From: Chelativorans xinjiangensis
Lineage (GTDB): Bacteria > Pseudomonadota > Alphaproteobacteria > Rhizobiales > Rhizobiaceae
Assembly (NCBI RefSeq): GCF_009812055.1
Contig: NZ_WQNH01000033.1
Span: 1 to 53,990 of the forward strand
Reading direction: 5' to 3'
Length of the DNA: 53,990 nt
Shown here: piece by piece, positions 9,434 to 18,034 of the stretch
Position numbering within the stretch: the stretch's first letter is position 1
Layout of the letters: each line of letters begins with the position of its first letter
Program-made: the position numbers and the translations under genes
Notes under the pieces: generated by a model
What the model saw: only the letters and a program-made list of their open reading frames with translations
Databases searched by the model: none
What the model was told of the DNA's origin: nothing

Positions 9434-9463
9434 TTGCGCGAGTACGGGCGAATGGGCTAGGTT
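9434..9463 (+). promoter_or_regulatory. Possible infA promoter
   Basis: TTGCGC (9434-9439) and TAGGTT (9458-9463) lie 18 bases apart, a fair sigma-70-like pair. A 7-bp hairpin GCGTGGG/CCCACGC (9481-9505) follows in the infA leader. Suggestive only. Confidence 0.3.
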
Positions 9464-9535
9464 CCGCGCGATTTCGGCCGGCGTGGGCGCAAAAAGCTCC
9501 CACGCGGTCGTTTCTATGTCAGAAGAAGGTATCGG

Positions 9536-9754
9536 ATGCCGAAGGAAGAAGTCCTCGAATTTCCAGGGGTAGTCACCGAACTGCTGCCCAACGCCATGTT
9601 TCGCGTGAAGTTGGAAAACGAACACGAAATCATCGCCCATACGGCCGGCCGTATGCGCAAGAACCGGATTCGCGTTTTGACCGGCGACAAGGTGCTGGTG
9701 GAAATGACGCCCTATGACCTGACCAAGGGTCGTATCACCTACCGCTTCAAGTAA
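9536..9754 (+). CDS. infA: Translation initiation factor IF-1
   Basis: A 72-residue S1/OB-fold protein that binds the 30S A site during initiation. The text [20 protein letters not shown], then [15 protein letters not shown] and [16 protein letters not shown], is near-invariant IF-1. Full length. The alphaproteobacterial order infA-maf-yacG follows. Essential gene; no oddities. Confidence 0.98.
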
Positions 9755-9783
9755 CCGGCCGTGGCCGCGCCGGCAGGAGTGTG

Positions 9784-10413
9784 ATGAGCGCGCTGAAGAA
9801 ACTCGTCCTGGCCTCCGGTTCGCCGCGGCGCATAGAACTCCTGCAGCAGGCGGGCATCGAACCCGACCGTCTCCTCCCCGCAGAGATCGACGAGACACCG
9901 CTGAAGGCCGAGCATCCGCGCTCGCTGGCCAAACGGCTTTGCCGTGCCAAGGCGGAGAAGGCGCTGGAGCGGCTGAAGAAGAGCGGCGAGGCGGAAGATG
10001 CATTCGTGATGGCGGCCGATACGGTGGTGGCGGTCGGCCGGCGCATCCTGCCCAAGGCGGAGACGGTGGACGAAGCGTCGAACTGCCTCAGGCTTCTGTC
10101 GGGCCGCTCGCACCGCGTCTATACCGGCATCTGCCTTTTTACGCCCTCGGGCAAGCTGCGCCACAAGCTTGTGGAGACGCGCGTACGCTTCAAACGGCTT
10201 TCGCGCGAGGAACTGGAAAGCTACCTCGCCTCCGGCGAGTGGCGCGGCAAGGCCGGCGGCTATGCCATCCAGGGCTTGGCCGGCACCTTCATCGTCAAGC
10301 TCGTCGGTTCCTACTCGAACGTCGTCGGCCTGCCGCTCTACGAAACCGTCAGCCTGTTGACGGCGGACGGCTACAAGGTGCATTTCAACTGGCTTTCGGG
10401 AACCCGCGTCTGA
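9784..10413 (+). CDS. maf: Maf-family nucleoside triphosphate pyrophosphatase
   Basis: A 209-residue protein. The N-terminal [20 protein letters not shown] is the Maf signature (nucleotide-binding S-x-S-P-R-R). [16 protein letters not shown] carries the metal-binding Asp. [20 protein letters not shown] is the conserved C-terminal loop. Maf proteins hydrolyse non-canonical or canonical NTPs and have been linked to septum control. ATG 9784 is chosen over the adjacent GTG 9781. It lies between infA and yacG. Confidence 0.93.
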   Translation: MSALKKLVLASGSPRRIELLQQAGIEPDRLLPAEIDETPLKAEHPRSLAKRLCRAKAEKALERLKKSGEAEDAFVMAADTVVAVGRRILPKAETVDEASNCLRLLSGRSHRVYTGICLFTPSGKLRHKLVETRVRFKRLSREELESYLASGEWRGKAGGYAIQGLAGTFIVKLVGSYSNVVGLPLYETVSLLTADGYKVHFNWLSGTRV

Positions 10414-10416
10414 ACG

Positions 10417-10620
10417 ATGCCGAACAACGAACCGGAAAAGATCACGCCGCTGAGACCCAAGCGCCCCTGCCCCGAGTGCGGCAAGCCCTCGGAGCGTGCG
10501 TTCTATCCCTTCTGCTCCAAGCGCTGCAAGGACATCGACCTCAACCGCTGGTTCTCCGGCGCCTACGTCATCCCCGGCCGCCCCCTCGAGGACGGCGACG
10601 ACGAGACGCCTTCCGAATAG
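10417..10620 (+). CDS. yacG: DNA gyrase inhibitor / zinc-binding protein YacG
   Basis: A 67-residue zinc protein. The four ligands are in CPECGK and [14 protein letters not shown] (C-x2-C-x15-C-x3-C). In E. coli YacG binds GyrB and blocks DNA binding by gyrase. The acidic C-terminus [10 protein letters not shown] is usual. It begins three bases after the maf stop, so it is co-translated or at least co-transcribed with maf. Confidence 0.93.
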   Translation: MPNNEPEKITPLRPKRPCPECGKPSERAFYPFCSKRCKDIDLNRWFSGAYVIPGRPLEDGDDETPSE

Positions 10621-10796
10621 GCCGTGCCCCGGCACGAAGATGATGTGGATCGTCCGCTCCTCCCGCCTTGCCATGCGCAACCTGAATTTGTAGAGCGTTT
10701 CTCGTGCACGCGTATGCGTAGATGGCGGCCGGTGCCGGCTGAATGCCCATGTCGACGGTCGGCCGCCGAAATTTTGCAGAACCAAAGGGGTTTGCC

Positions 10797-11342
10797 ATGC
10801 CTTCCAAGCTGATTGCCGCCGTATCCGCCCTTGCCCTGCTCGGCCTCACCGCCTGCAGCAAAGAGGAAGAGAAGGCACCCGAGACGACCGCGGACCAGGT
10901 CGAGGAAACCGTCGAGGAGGCCGCGGACACCGAGGCGGCGCCGGAACCGGAAGAGGGCGCCACGGATGCAGAGGAGCCCGACGAGGGGGCTGCTGCGGAC
11001 GTAGATTCCACCGAGGACACCGTTGAAACCGCGGAGCCGGCAAGCGACCCCGTCGAATCGGTCATCGATGCCGCAGGGCAGGAAGCCAGCGACAGGCTCG
11101 ATGCCGTCAAGGACACGATCAGCGAGACCACCGGCGTCGGCACCGATGCCCTCGATGCGGTGTTCGACGGCGCCAAGGAGAAGGTCGGCGGCCAGCTCGA
11201 TGCCCTCAAGGATTCGATCAACAAGGTCACCGGCAACGCTACCGACGCCTCGGAGAATGCCGACGCCGAAGACGCGGCTACGACGGCGGAGGATACCGCC
11301 GTGGAGCCTGCCGACGATGAGGCTCAAACCGACGGCAACTGA
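10797..11342 (+). CDS. Acidic alanine/glutamate-rich lipoprotein
   Basis: A 181-residue predicted lipoprotein. The start ATG 10797 has AAAGGGG upstream. A hydrophobic leader ends in the lipobox LTAC, making the mature N-terminus Cys-Ser-Lys. Residues of about 25-80 are low-complexity Glu/Ala/Asp/Thr. Two related helical segments, RLDAVKDTISETTGVG and QLDALKDSINKVTGN, follow in tandem. No enzyme motif. It is probably an envelope protein of unknown role. The nearest downstream terminator-like hairpin is oriented for the opposite strand. Confidence 0.72.
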   Translation: MPSKLIAAVSALALLGLTACSKEEEKAPETTADQVEETVEEAADTEAAPEPEEGATDAEEPDEGAAADVDSTEDTVETAEPASDPVESVIDAAGQEASDRLDAVKDTISETTGVGTDALDAVFDGAKEKVGGQLDALKDSINKVTGNATDASENADAEDAATTAEDTAVEPADDEAQTDGN

Positions 11343-11409
11343 AGCCCGGCTTTTCTTCTCACGACCCTACAGCGCGCTCCCCTTCAGCCTTTCGCCGAAG
11401 GGGAGACAT

Positions 11410-11439
11410 AAAAAAAGCCCGGTTCACGAGGAACCGGGC
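11410..11439 (-). terminator. Rho-independent terminator of the DUF1127 gene
   Basis: Read on the minus strand: a perfect 9-bp stem GCCCGGTTC/GAACCGGGC with a 5-base loop, followed by a run of seven T. It lies about 70 bases past the DUF1127 stop codon at 11508. Because it sits between convergent genes it may also slow plus-strand transcription from the lipoprotein gene. Confidence 0.9.
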
Positions 11440-11507
11440 AATGTGCAGGCAAGCCGGGGGGAACCGGCATGATGGGAGTGAATGCCTGCATTGGGAGATG
11501 AAGGCTG

Positions 11508-11792
11508 TCAGGGGCCGCGGCGCATCATGGCTTCGGCCTTGGTGCGGGTCTGCGTGATCTGCTGCAGACGCCGGATCGGGTCGTCCAACACCGGTCCATC
11601 ATAGGCCAGCATGATGTCTTCGCGGCTGAGGCCGATATCCTGAAGCTCCCAGTCCGAAAGCTCGTTCAGTTGGCTCATGGCACGACGGTTGTTCCACAAG
11701 CGCCAGGCCTCGGTGGCTGCGCGTACGAGACGCGCAGCAAATCCCGGCCTGGCGGTGGCGGTGATCGGCAAAGCGGTCCGTTCTGCACGCAT
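11508..11792 (-). CDS. DUF1127 domain protein
   Basis: A 94-residue protein. The DUF1127 core AWRLWNNRRAMSQLNELSDW followed by ELQDIGLSREDI is clear, with an extended C-terminus. The start ATG 11792 is set by a strong AAGGAG at the right distance; the longer frame to 11873 has no such signal. Small DUF1127 proteins in Rhizobiales have been linked to RNA turnover and stress, and some are activated by the LysR regulator VtlR. Here a VtlR/LsrB-like gene is divergently encoded next door, which fits that regulation. Confidence 0.88.
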   Translation of the reverse strand: MRAERTALPITATARPGFAARLVRAATEAWRLWNNRRAMSQLNELSDWELQDIGLSREDIMLAYDGPVLDDPIRRLQQITQTRTKAEAMMRRGP

Positions 11793-11972
11793 GGAAAGCT
11801 CCTTGGCGGTCGGGTTGAAAATCTCCGCCCCTCGGCGGCGCATCCTGAAGACGGCAAAGCGTCCCCGCGGCAAAAAACCTCTGCCGCGGCGAAGCGCCCT
11901 TCCGCCCGTCTTCTGGAACGATCCGTTTATCCCACAAGCATATTGATTAGTCGAACGAATGTTTTTAATCTA

Positions 11973-11995
11973 TTCCATCAAATTCCATGATGGAA
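11973..11995. promoter_or_regulatory. Palindrome at the LysR-gene start: candidate autoregulatory operator
   Basis: TTCCATCA (11973-11980) and TGATGGAA (11988-11995) are perfect 8-bp inverted arms with a 7-base spacer, eight bases before the LysR-gene ATG. Within it lies ATCA-N7-TGAT, which fits the LysR T-N11-A rule. Bound protein, or the hairpin in mRNA, would mask the ribosome-binding region. Confidence 0.6.
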
Positions 11996-12003
11996 GAAGA
12001 GCC

Positions 12004-12960
12004 ATGGCAGCCCCGCTCGATCTCGACCAGCTCAACACCTTCATTTCCATTGCCGATACCGGCAGCTTCACGCGTGCGGCGGAAGAGGTGCACCGCACCC
12101 AGTCGGCCGTCTCCATGCAGATGCGGCGCCTCGAAGAGCGCATCGGCAAGCCGCTCTTCGAGAAGGACGGGCGCACCAACCGGCTGACGGAGGAGGGCGA
12201 GCGGCTGTTGCTCTACGCCCGCCAGATGCTCCGGCTCAACCGGGAGACGCTGGCCGCCTTCGACGATGCGAGCCTGGAAGGCCATATCCGCATCGGCATG
12301 CCGGACGATTATGCCGAGCGCTTCCTGCCGGAGATCATGGCGCGCTTCTCGCGCTCGAACCCGCGCGTGGAGATGTCGGTGCTGTGCGAGCCGACGCCCA
12401 ACCTGGTGCACCACGTGCGCCAGGGCAATCTCGACATCGCCCTTTTGACCGACGATGACGCCTCGGAGGTGGTGCGACGGGAGCCGCTGTTGTGGGTCGG
12501 CTCGACCAACCATTCCACCCATGAGCGCGACATCCTGCCGATGGCCTTCGGCCGGCCGACCTGCTCCTGGCGCCGGGCCGCCTGCGAGGCGCTGTCGGAG
12601 ATCAACCGCGATTACCGCGTGCTCTTCACCAGCTTCTCGGCGACGGTGATCACGGCGGCGGTGCTTTCGGGAGCCGCCGTTTCCGTGCTGCCGGAATGCG
12701 CGCTCAGGCCCGGCATGCGGGTGCTCGGCGAGAACGAAGGCTTCCCCGCCCTGCCCGACTGCCGCATCGGCATCTTGCGCGGGCGCACCAGCCAGTCCGA
12801 GATCGCCGAGGCGCTGGCCCGCCACATCTCCGAAAGTCTCGACAACATCACCGTGCCGCTGGCGGTGGACGAGGCGGAAGGATTCGACTTCGCCTCCTTT
12901 ACCCATCGCTTGCGTCGGGGGAAGCGGCTGAGGCCCAGCCAGGTGCTGCCGGGCTGGTGA
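12004..12960 (+). CDS. LysR-family regulator, VtlR/LsrB-like
   Basis: A 318-residue regulator. The N-terminal helix-turn-helix is in FTRAAEEVHRTQSAVSMQMR, followed by RLEERIGKPLF. The opening DLDQLNTFISIADTGSFTRA and the block IRIGMPDDYAERFLPEIMAR match rhizobial LsrB and Brucella VtlR as remembered. Those proteins control symbiosis or virulence, oxidative stress, AbcR-type sRNA and DUF1127 genes. Several cysteines (VLCEPTP, RPTCSW, VLPECALR) could serve redox sensing as proposed for LsrB. Start ATG 12004; upstream in-frame sequence lies in the promoter. Divergent from a DUF1127 gene. Confidence 0.88.
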   Translation: MAAPLDLDQLNTFISIADTGSFTRAAEEVHRTQSAVSMQMRRLEERIGKPLFEKDGRTNRLTEEGERLLLYARQMLRLNRETLAAFDDASLEGHIRIGMPDDYAERFLPEIMARFSRSNPRVEMSVLCEPTPNLVHHVRQGNLDIALLTDDDASEVVRREPLLWVGSTNHSTHERDILPMAFGRPTCSWRRAACEALSEINRDYRVLFTSFSATVITAAVLSGAAVSVLPECALRPGMRVLGENEGFPALPDCRIGILRGRTSQSEIAEALARHISESLDNITVPLAVDEAEGFDFASFTHRLRRGKRLRPSQVLPGW

Positions 12961-13066
12961 GATAGGCGGCCCTTGACGGAGGCCGTTTGAGCAAGATCGA
13001 TCAAATGCGGCTCGGCAAATGCGTCCATGATCGCGCCCGTTGGCAAATGGGAGCACGGGGAGTGGA

Positions 13067-13909
13067 ATGAGCACGGTCGCCAAGGCGCTCTGGTTCATCG
13101 AGAGCCAATTCGGCCGCTGCCCGAGCCTCGACGACATCGCCGCGGCCTGCGGCACGAGCCGCTTTCACCTGAGCCGCAGCTTCAGGCTGGCCACCGGCCT
13201 GCCGGTGATGGCCTACGCGCGCGGACGCCGGCTGACCGAGGCCTACAAGGTGCTTTCGGGCGGCGCGCCGAGCATCCTCGGTGTGGCGCTGGAAGCCGGG
13301 TACAGCTCCCACGAAGCCTTCACCCGCGCCTTTCACGACCAGTTCGGGCTGACGCCCGAAGAGGTGCGCAAGGGGCGGGCAGTGGACATGAAACTGCTTT
13401 TGGAGCCGATCAGGATGGACAACGCAACGAACATCACCCTTGAAGAGCCGCGCGTCGAGCACCGGGACGCGATCACGATCGCCGGGCTGGGCGGCCGGTT
13501 CCGCCTCGACGAGACCCAGAACATTCCGGCGCTATGGCAGAAGTTCCAGGAATACGAGGGCACCCTCGGCGAGTTCCCGGGCCTCTGGTACGGGGTGTGC
13601 GGGGAGTGGAGCGACAGCAGGGAGGACTTCTTCTACATGGCCGGGGTGGGCGTCGCCCATACCGAAGGCCTGCCGCCGGAACTCACCGTCTACCGCTTTC
13701 CCGCCCAGACCTATCTCGTCTTCAGGCACGACCGCCATATCTCCGAGCTCACGCGGACAATGGACGCCATCTTCGGGTGCTACCTGCCCGAGCACGGCTA
13801 CGACGCCATGCGGATGGGCACCTATTTCGAGCTTTACGACGAGAAGTTCGATCCCGTGACCGGGCTCGGCGGGCTCGAATTGTGGATGCCGATGGCGAAG
13901 AAGAGCTGA
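13067..13909 (+). CDS. AraC-family regulator with GyrI-like effector domain
   Basis: A 280-residue protein. Residues of about 5-105 are the two-helix-turn-helix AraC domain (PSLDDIAAACGTSRFHLSRS and ILGVALEAGYSSHEAFTRAF). Residues of about 125-280 are a GyrI-like/Rob-type small-molecule binding domain (AITIAGLGGRFRLDE through GGLELWMPM). This order, DNA-binding first and effector domain last, is that of Rob and similar drug-responsive activators. Start ATG 13067 has GGGGAGTGGA upstream. Ligand and targets unknown. Confidence 0.9.
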   Translation: MSTVAKALWFIESQFGRCPSLDDIAAACGTSRFHLSRSFRLATGLPVMAYARGRRLTEAYKVLSGGAPSILGVALEAGYSSHEAFTRAFHDQFGLTPEEVRKGRAVDMKLLLEPIRMDNATNITLEEPRVEHRDAITIAGLGGRFRLDETQNIPALWQKFQEYEGTLGEFPGLWYGVCGEWSDSREDFFYMAGVGVAHTEGLPPELTVYRFPAQTYLVFRHDRHISELTRTMDAIFGCYLPEHGYDAMRMGTYFELYDEKFDPVTGLGGLELWMPMAKKS

Positions 13910-14033
13910 CCTGCGAGGAAGCGCCGGGAGACCAAGCGTTGCAAGGCGGTTGATACCATTGAGGATTTCCAGGCGAGATGCGATAAACTTAGCCGAATAA
14001 GTCTCGCCTGAAGGAACACCCTCCTTGCAATAT

Positions 14034-14624
14034 ATGGCCGAACCTACCGTGAAGTGGTACCGCCAGCGCTCGTTCGTGCTGTGCGTTCTGATCGTCGCCG
14101 GCATCCTCGCCATTCAGGCAAGCGTCCTGGCCGCCATGGGCCGTGTGCCGATCTGCACCTGCGGGCTGGTGAAGTTCTGGTATCCCGATTCCTCGGGCCC
14201 TGAAACTTCGCAGCACCTTACCGACTGGTACACGTTCAGCCATGTCCTCCACGGCCTCATCTTCTATTTCCTCCTGTGGCTTATCGCGCCGCGGATGCCC
14301 TTCTGGTGGCGGCTGGCCGTCGCGGTCGGGGTGGAGGCCGTCTGGGAAATCGCCGAGAACACACCGATGGTGATCGACCGCTACCGCCAGTCCGCGCTGG
14401 CGGAGGGATATTTCGGCGACAGCATCGTCAATTCCCTGGCCGACACGTTTGCCGCCATCATAGGCTTCGTCTTCGCCCGCCTTTCGCCCGTCTGGGCAAG
14501 CATTGCCCTGCTCCTCGTCTTCGAGCTTTTCGTGGCTTACATGATCAGGGACAATCTGACGCTCAACATCATCCAATTGATCCATCCGACGGAAGCCATC
14601 TCCCGTTGGCAGGTGGGCGGTTGA
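14034..14624 (+). CDS. DUF2585 / UPF0314 membrane protein
   Basis: A 196-residue inner-membrane protein with about five hydrophobic segments. The motif CTCGLVKFWYPDSSGPETSQ, then HLTDWYTFSHVLHGLIFY and VEAVWEIAENTPMVIDRYRQ, is diagnostic of UPF0314. It is widespread in Rhizobiales and uncharacterised. ATG 14034 is preferred to the TTG at 14025. Confidence 0.92.
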   Translation: MAEPTVKWYRQRSFVLCVLIVAGILAIQASVLAAMGRVPICTCGLVKFWYPDSSGPETSQHLTDWYTFSHVLHGLIFYFLLWLIAPRMPFWWRLAVAVGVEAVWEIAENTPMVIDRYRQSALAEGYFGDSIVNSLADTFAAIIGFVFARLSPVWASIALLLVFELFVAYMIRDNLTLNIIQLIHPTEAISRWQVGG

Positions 14625-14639
14625 TGTGTTGAAGTTCGG

Positions 14640-14760
14640 CCGGAGGCCGGAGCCTTTGAGACGGAGGCTGTCCGGGATCCATTCTCGCCTCGCCGAAGCT
14701 CCGGCGAAGCGGGCCGGAAGGTCAATGTCGCGGAATGGATTCCGGCGCTCCACCGGCTCT
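14640..14760. repeat. Diverged palindromic repeat between DUF2585 and xseA
   Basis: GTCCGGGATCCATTC at about 14669 and GGAATGGATTCCGG at about 14733 form imperfect inverted arms. The sequence resembles the better-preserved palindrome at 41968-42082, so both probably belong to one dispersed repeat family. Confidence 0.55.
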
Positions 14761-14810
14761 CGGCCCCCTCGGGGTTGACCGGGTCCGTCGCAACGCGCTC
14801 AATCGGCCCC

Positions 14811-16379
14811 ATGGAAGACACCCGCAGAGACGATTCGCTCAGCAACATCGCCGAGTTCTCCGTCAGCGAAATCTCGCAGGCGCTCAAACGCACGGTCGAG
14901 GACGCCTTCGGCCATGTGCGCGTGCGCGGCGAGATTTCGGGTTATCGCGGCCCGCATGCCTCGGGCCACTGCTATTTCGCGCTGAAGGACGAGCGGGCGC
15001 GGATCGAGGCGGTCATCTGGCGGGGCAGTTTCTCGAAGCTGAAGTTCCCGCCGCAGGAGGGGCTTGAGGTGGTGGCCACCGGCCGCCTCACCACCTATCC
15101 GGGCTCGTCGAAATACCAGATCGTCATCGACAGCATCGAGCCCGCCGGCGCCGGAGCGCTGATGGCCCTTCTCGAGGAGCGCAAGCGCAAGCTGGCGGCC
15201 GAGGGGCTGTTTGCGGAAGAGCGCAAAAAGCCCCTGCCCTTCATGCCGCGCGTCATCGGCGTCGTCACATCGCCCACGGGGGCCGTCATCCGCGACATCA
15301 TCCACCGCATCACCGACCGTTTTCCCGTGCATGTGGTCGTCTGGCCGGTCCGGGTGCAGGGTGAAACGACGGGCGGCGAGGTGTCGGCCGCCGTCACCGG
15401 CTTCAACGCGCTCGGCCCCGGCGACGGCATTCCCCGGCCGGACGTCATCATCGTCGCGCGCGGCGGCGGCAGTCTCGAAGACCTGTGGGGCTTCAACGAC
15501 GAGGCGGTCGTGCGGGCCGTGGCAGGCTCGGAGATACCGATCATCTCCGCCGTCGGCCACGAAACGGACTGGACCCTGATCGACCTCGCCGCCGACCGGC
15601 GCGCGCCGACGCCCACCGGAGCGGCGGAAATGGCGGTGCCGGTGAAGGCGGAGCTCGAAGCCGGCCTCTCCCGCCTCTCGGCGCGGCTCAAGGCGGCGGT
15701 CTCGCGCGATCTGGAACGGCGACAGCAAGGCTTGCGCGCGCTCTCGCGGGCGCTGCCGTCGCCGGACCAGCTCTTCGCCCTGCCGCGTCGGCGCTTCGAC
15801 GAGGCGGCGGGGCGGCTGGTGCGGGGTTTGGGTGGCGCCACCCAGCGCAAACGGCTGCGCTTCGACGGGCTGCGGCTCACGATCACAGCGCTCGACCGGC
15901 GCCTCGTCGAGGCGCGGCGTCGCGCGGCCCAATGCGGCGAGCGCTTGCCCATCGTCTATCTCGGGCTGGTGCGCAACCGCCGCGCCCGTTTCGACCGCGA
16001 TGCGGCACGCGTCAGCCCGCGCGCCAGCCTGGAGCGCATCGGCCGCCTGAAAGAGAACCTCACGGCAACGACCGGCCGGCGGGACCGCGCCGTCCACCTC
16101 CGGCTCGAGCGCGCGAAGGCCGCCTACGACCAGGCTGCAAGGCTTGCCGAATCTCTGTCCTACAAGAAGGTTCTGGAGCGCGGCTTCGCGCTGGTGCGCG
16201 ATGCAGAGGACAAACCGCTCAAACGGGCACGCGACCTGCGGGCGGGCCAGGAGTTGCACCTGCAATTCTCCGACGGCAGCGCCGGTGCCGTCGCCACCGG
16301 AAAGCCGGCGGGCGACCCGCGCCGAAGCAAGGCTTCCCCGGCGGCGAAGGAGCCTGGAAAGCAGGGGTCGCTGTTCTAG
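14811..16379 (+). CDS. xseA: Exodeoxyribonuclease VII large subunit
   Basis: A 522-residue nuclease subunit that degrades single-stranded DNA in both directions with XseB, in repair and recombination. The N-terminal OB domain includes [20 protein letters not shown] and [20 protein letters not shown]. The catalytic core contains [33 protein letters not shown] and [13 protein letters not shown]. The coiled-coil region and C-terminal [14 protein letters not shown] are intact. Start chosen at ATG 14811 ([12 protein letters not shown]). The xseB partner is not in this window. Confidence 0.96.
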   Translation: MEDTRRDDSLSNIAEFSVSEISQALKRTVEDAFGHVRVRGEISGYRGPHASGHCYFALKDERARIEAVIWRGSFSKLKFPPQEGLEVVATGRLTTYPGSSKYQIVIDSIEPAGAGALMALLEERKRKLAAEGLFAEERKKPLPFMPRVIGVVTSPTGAVIRDIIHRITDRFPVHVVVWPVRVQGETTGGEVSAAVTGFNALGPGDGIPRPDVIIVARGGGSLEDLWGFNDEAVVRAVAGSEIPIISAVGHETDWTLIDLAADRRAPTPTGAAEMAVPVKAELEAGLSRLSARLKAAVSRDLERRQQGLRALSRALPSPDQLFALPRRRFDEAAGRLVRGLGGATQRKRLRFDGLRLTITALDRRLVEARRRAAQCGERLPIVYLGLVRNRRARFDRDAARVSPRASLERIGRLKENLTATTGRRDRAVHLRLERAKAAYDQAARLAESLSYKKVLERGFALVRDAEDKPLKRARDLRAGQELHLQFSDGSAGAVATGKPAGDPRRSKASPAAKEPGKQGSLF

Positions 16380-16579
16380 GCATTTCCGCTTCGCTCCAGC
16401 TTCCGGGATGCGCGGCTGGAGGAACTGTGCAGCCCTTCTGGCTAAGGGTGCTGCTACCGGACAAGCCGGCACCCTTACCCCCTTGCATACCCAATGCCTC
16501 CATGGGCAACCGGCAAGGCCGATTACCCCATCTCCAAGCTCGTTGAAATGCTCCGCCGAAAGCCGGCGTGCGCCGCGCG

Positions 16580-17473
16580 TCATGACGTGTCGGGGCTCTC
16601 CAGCGCGTACAGGGCCAGCGAATGGGCGTGCGCCAGGATTTCGTCGACCTCGCGGATGTTGCGGGGTGCTTTTTGTCCTCGCGCGCCTGCGGCGTCGCGC
16701 CAGGCGGACGGGTCGAAGCGGGACAGCCGGCCGCCGGGCGGTCGTCCGCCGCGCAGCGGTGAGATACGGCGCCCAAGCCCCAGATCGCGGCGCGCCTTCC
16801 AGCGGGCAAAGCGCATGGCTTGTCCCGGCAGATCGTCAAGGGCGGCGACCAGTGCCGCGAGGCGCTGGCCAAGACGCGCGGCGCTTACGGGATCGTCGCG
16901 GGATGGCGGCTGCGGGAGGGGAGACGGCTCGGTGACGCCGGGAAACAGGATGCGCGGGACAGCGTGCGCGGGCCCATGGCGGCCGCGGCCCCCTTCGGCA
17001 AGCTCAGGGCTCGGGGTATGCGGCAGCGGGTCGAAGAGCGGCAGGCTCAAGCTTCGCGGACGGGCGGGCGCGGCGGCGCGCCTCGCTTCCGCCTTCGCCC
17101 TTCGGGCTTCGGCGGACAGGTCGGCGGGCGAGGCCATCACGGCGATGCCGAGGCTGCGCAGGAGCGGCGCCGGGCTCACGGGTTTCGGCTTGCGCGGGGG
17201 CGGCAGACAGACGACCAGACCGCGCGCGGCGGCGATGATCAGCCGCCGCGCGGCGGCCTCAGTCGGGCGCAGCAGGCTGAGGATGGCGCGCCAGAGATGG
17301 CGAGGCAGGGTCTTTCGAGGCTCGCCCTCGGCCCGCGCCTCGGCCCTTCGAGGCTCGCCATCGGCTCGCACCTCAGGATGAGGGCCCACGGCCGGCCCGG
17401 CCATGGCCACGAGGGAAGCCACGATGCGCTTCAGCGCCACGCGATCCCGCTCGATTGCCGCACTTCCGTCCAT
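16580..17473 (-). CDS. Hypothetical protein carrying two embedded repeat-derived segments
   Basis: A 297-residue Arg/Pro/Ala-rich protein. The flanking parts (ERDRVALKRIVASLVAMAG, LPRHLWRAILSLLRPTEAAA, RLGQRLAALVAALDDLPGQ) look like a conserved rhizobial hypothetical family. Two stretches look like intergenic repeats translated in frame: HPEVRADGEPRRAEARAEGE (DNA about 17325-17390) and LPHTPSPELAEGGRG (about 16980-17030). The latter DNA contains CCCTTCGGCAAGCTCAGGG, a common rhizobial repeat core. The repeats are absent from the helical blocks, so the protein may tolerate them as loops. Function unknown. Confidence 0.72.
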   Translation of the reverse strand: MDGSAAIERDRVALKRIVASLVAMAGPAVGPHPEVRADGEPRRAEARAEGEPRKTLPRHLWRAILSLLRPTEAAARRLIIAAARGLVVCLPPPRKPKPVSPAPLLRSLGIAVMASPADLSAEARRAKAEARRAAAPARPRSLSLPLFDPLPHTPSPELAEGGRGRHGPAHAVPRILFPGVTEPSPLPQPPSRDDPVSAARLGQRLAALVAALDDLPGQAMRFARWKARRDLGLGRRISPLRGGRPPGGRLSRFDPSAWRDAAGARGQKAPRNIREVDEILAHAHSLALYALESPDTS

Positions 17474-17560
17474 GGCTGCCTCCTTTCGTCCAAGTGGCGG
17501 GGATTATCGCACGGGTCGGGAGGGGCGTGAATGGGTATAGGAAAATATTCCTGACAGATG

Positions 17561-17607
17561 CTGACAGTGTCAGGAAGTTCACTTGTATCTAGCTAGAAAC
17601 TTAGCTA
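17561..17607 (+). promoter_or_regulatory. Candidate toxin-antitoxin operators
   Basis: CTGACAGTGTCAG (17561-17573) is a perfect 13-base palindrome. TAGCTA occurs at 17590-17595 and again at 17602-17607 within a larger dyad. All lie within 60 bases before the antitoxin start at 17618. Phd-family antitoxins bind such dyads cooperatively to repress their own operon. Confidence 0.5.
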
Positions 17608-17617
17608 TACATGAGAC

Positions 17618-18034
17618 ATGGCCATCATCAACATGCACGACGCCAAAACGCAGCTTTCAGATCTCGTTGCGCGCGCCGAGGCCGGGGAAGAGATCGTCAT
17701 TGCGCGCCGCAACAAGCCGACCGTGAAACTGGTGCCGGTTGCGGCGGCTGACGCCAGGGACATGGGCGAGCAGAGGGGTTTTTCCGAGGAAGCGCAAGCC
17801 GGATTCGACATAAGAGGACTGCGCGAGGCAGTGGAAGCGGGCAGGGAGTTCACGATCATGCGGAACGGCAAGGCAATTGCGACAGTCGCCCCGGCATCCG
17901 AGCGGAAGAAGCGCGTGCCGGGGCGCTTCGCCCATCTGCGCGGCAGCCTGCCTCCCGACCTGTTCGACGAGCCTCTGCCGCCGGACGAGCTGGACGCCTG
18001 GGAAGGCAAGTATTCGGCCGATGGCGACCGGTGA
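17618..18034 (+). CDS. Phd/YefM-type antitoxin with a partial second Phd unit
   Basis: A 138-residue antitoxin, longer than the usual 75-90. Residues 1-42 (INMHDAKTQLSDLVARAEAG, then EEIVIARRNKPTVKLVPV) are a full Phd DNA-binding domain. Residues of about 62-95 (IRGLREAVEAGREFTIMRNG, then KAIATVAPA) repeat the second half of that domain. The toxin-neutralising tail (FAHLRGSLPPDLFDEPLPPD) closes the protein. The gene ends in a GTGA overlap with the PIN toxin, so translation is coupled. Confidence 0.9.
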   Translation: MAIINMHDAKTQLSDLVARAEAGEEIVIARRNKPTVKLVPVAAADARDMGEQRGFSEEAQAGFDIRGLREAVEAGREFTIMRNGKAIATVAPASERKKRVPGRFAHLRGSLPPDLFDEPLPPDELDAWEGKYSADGDR

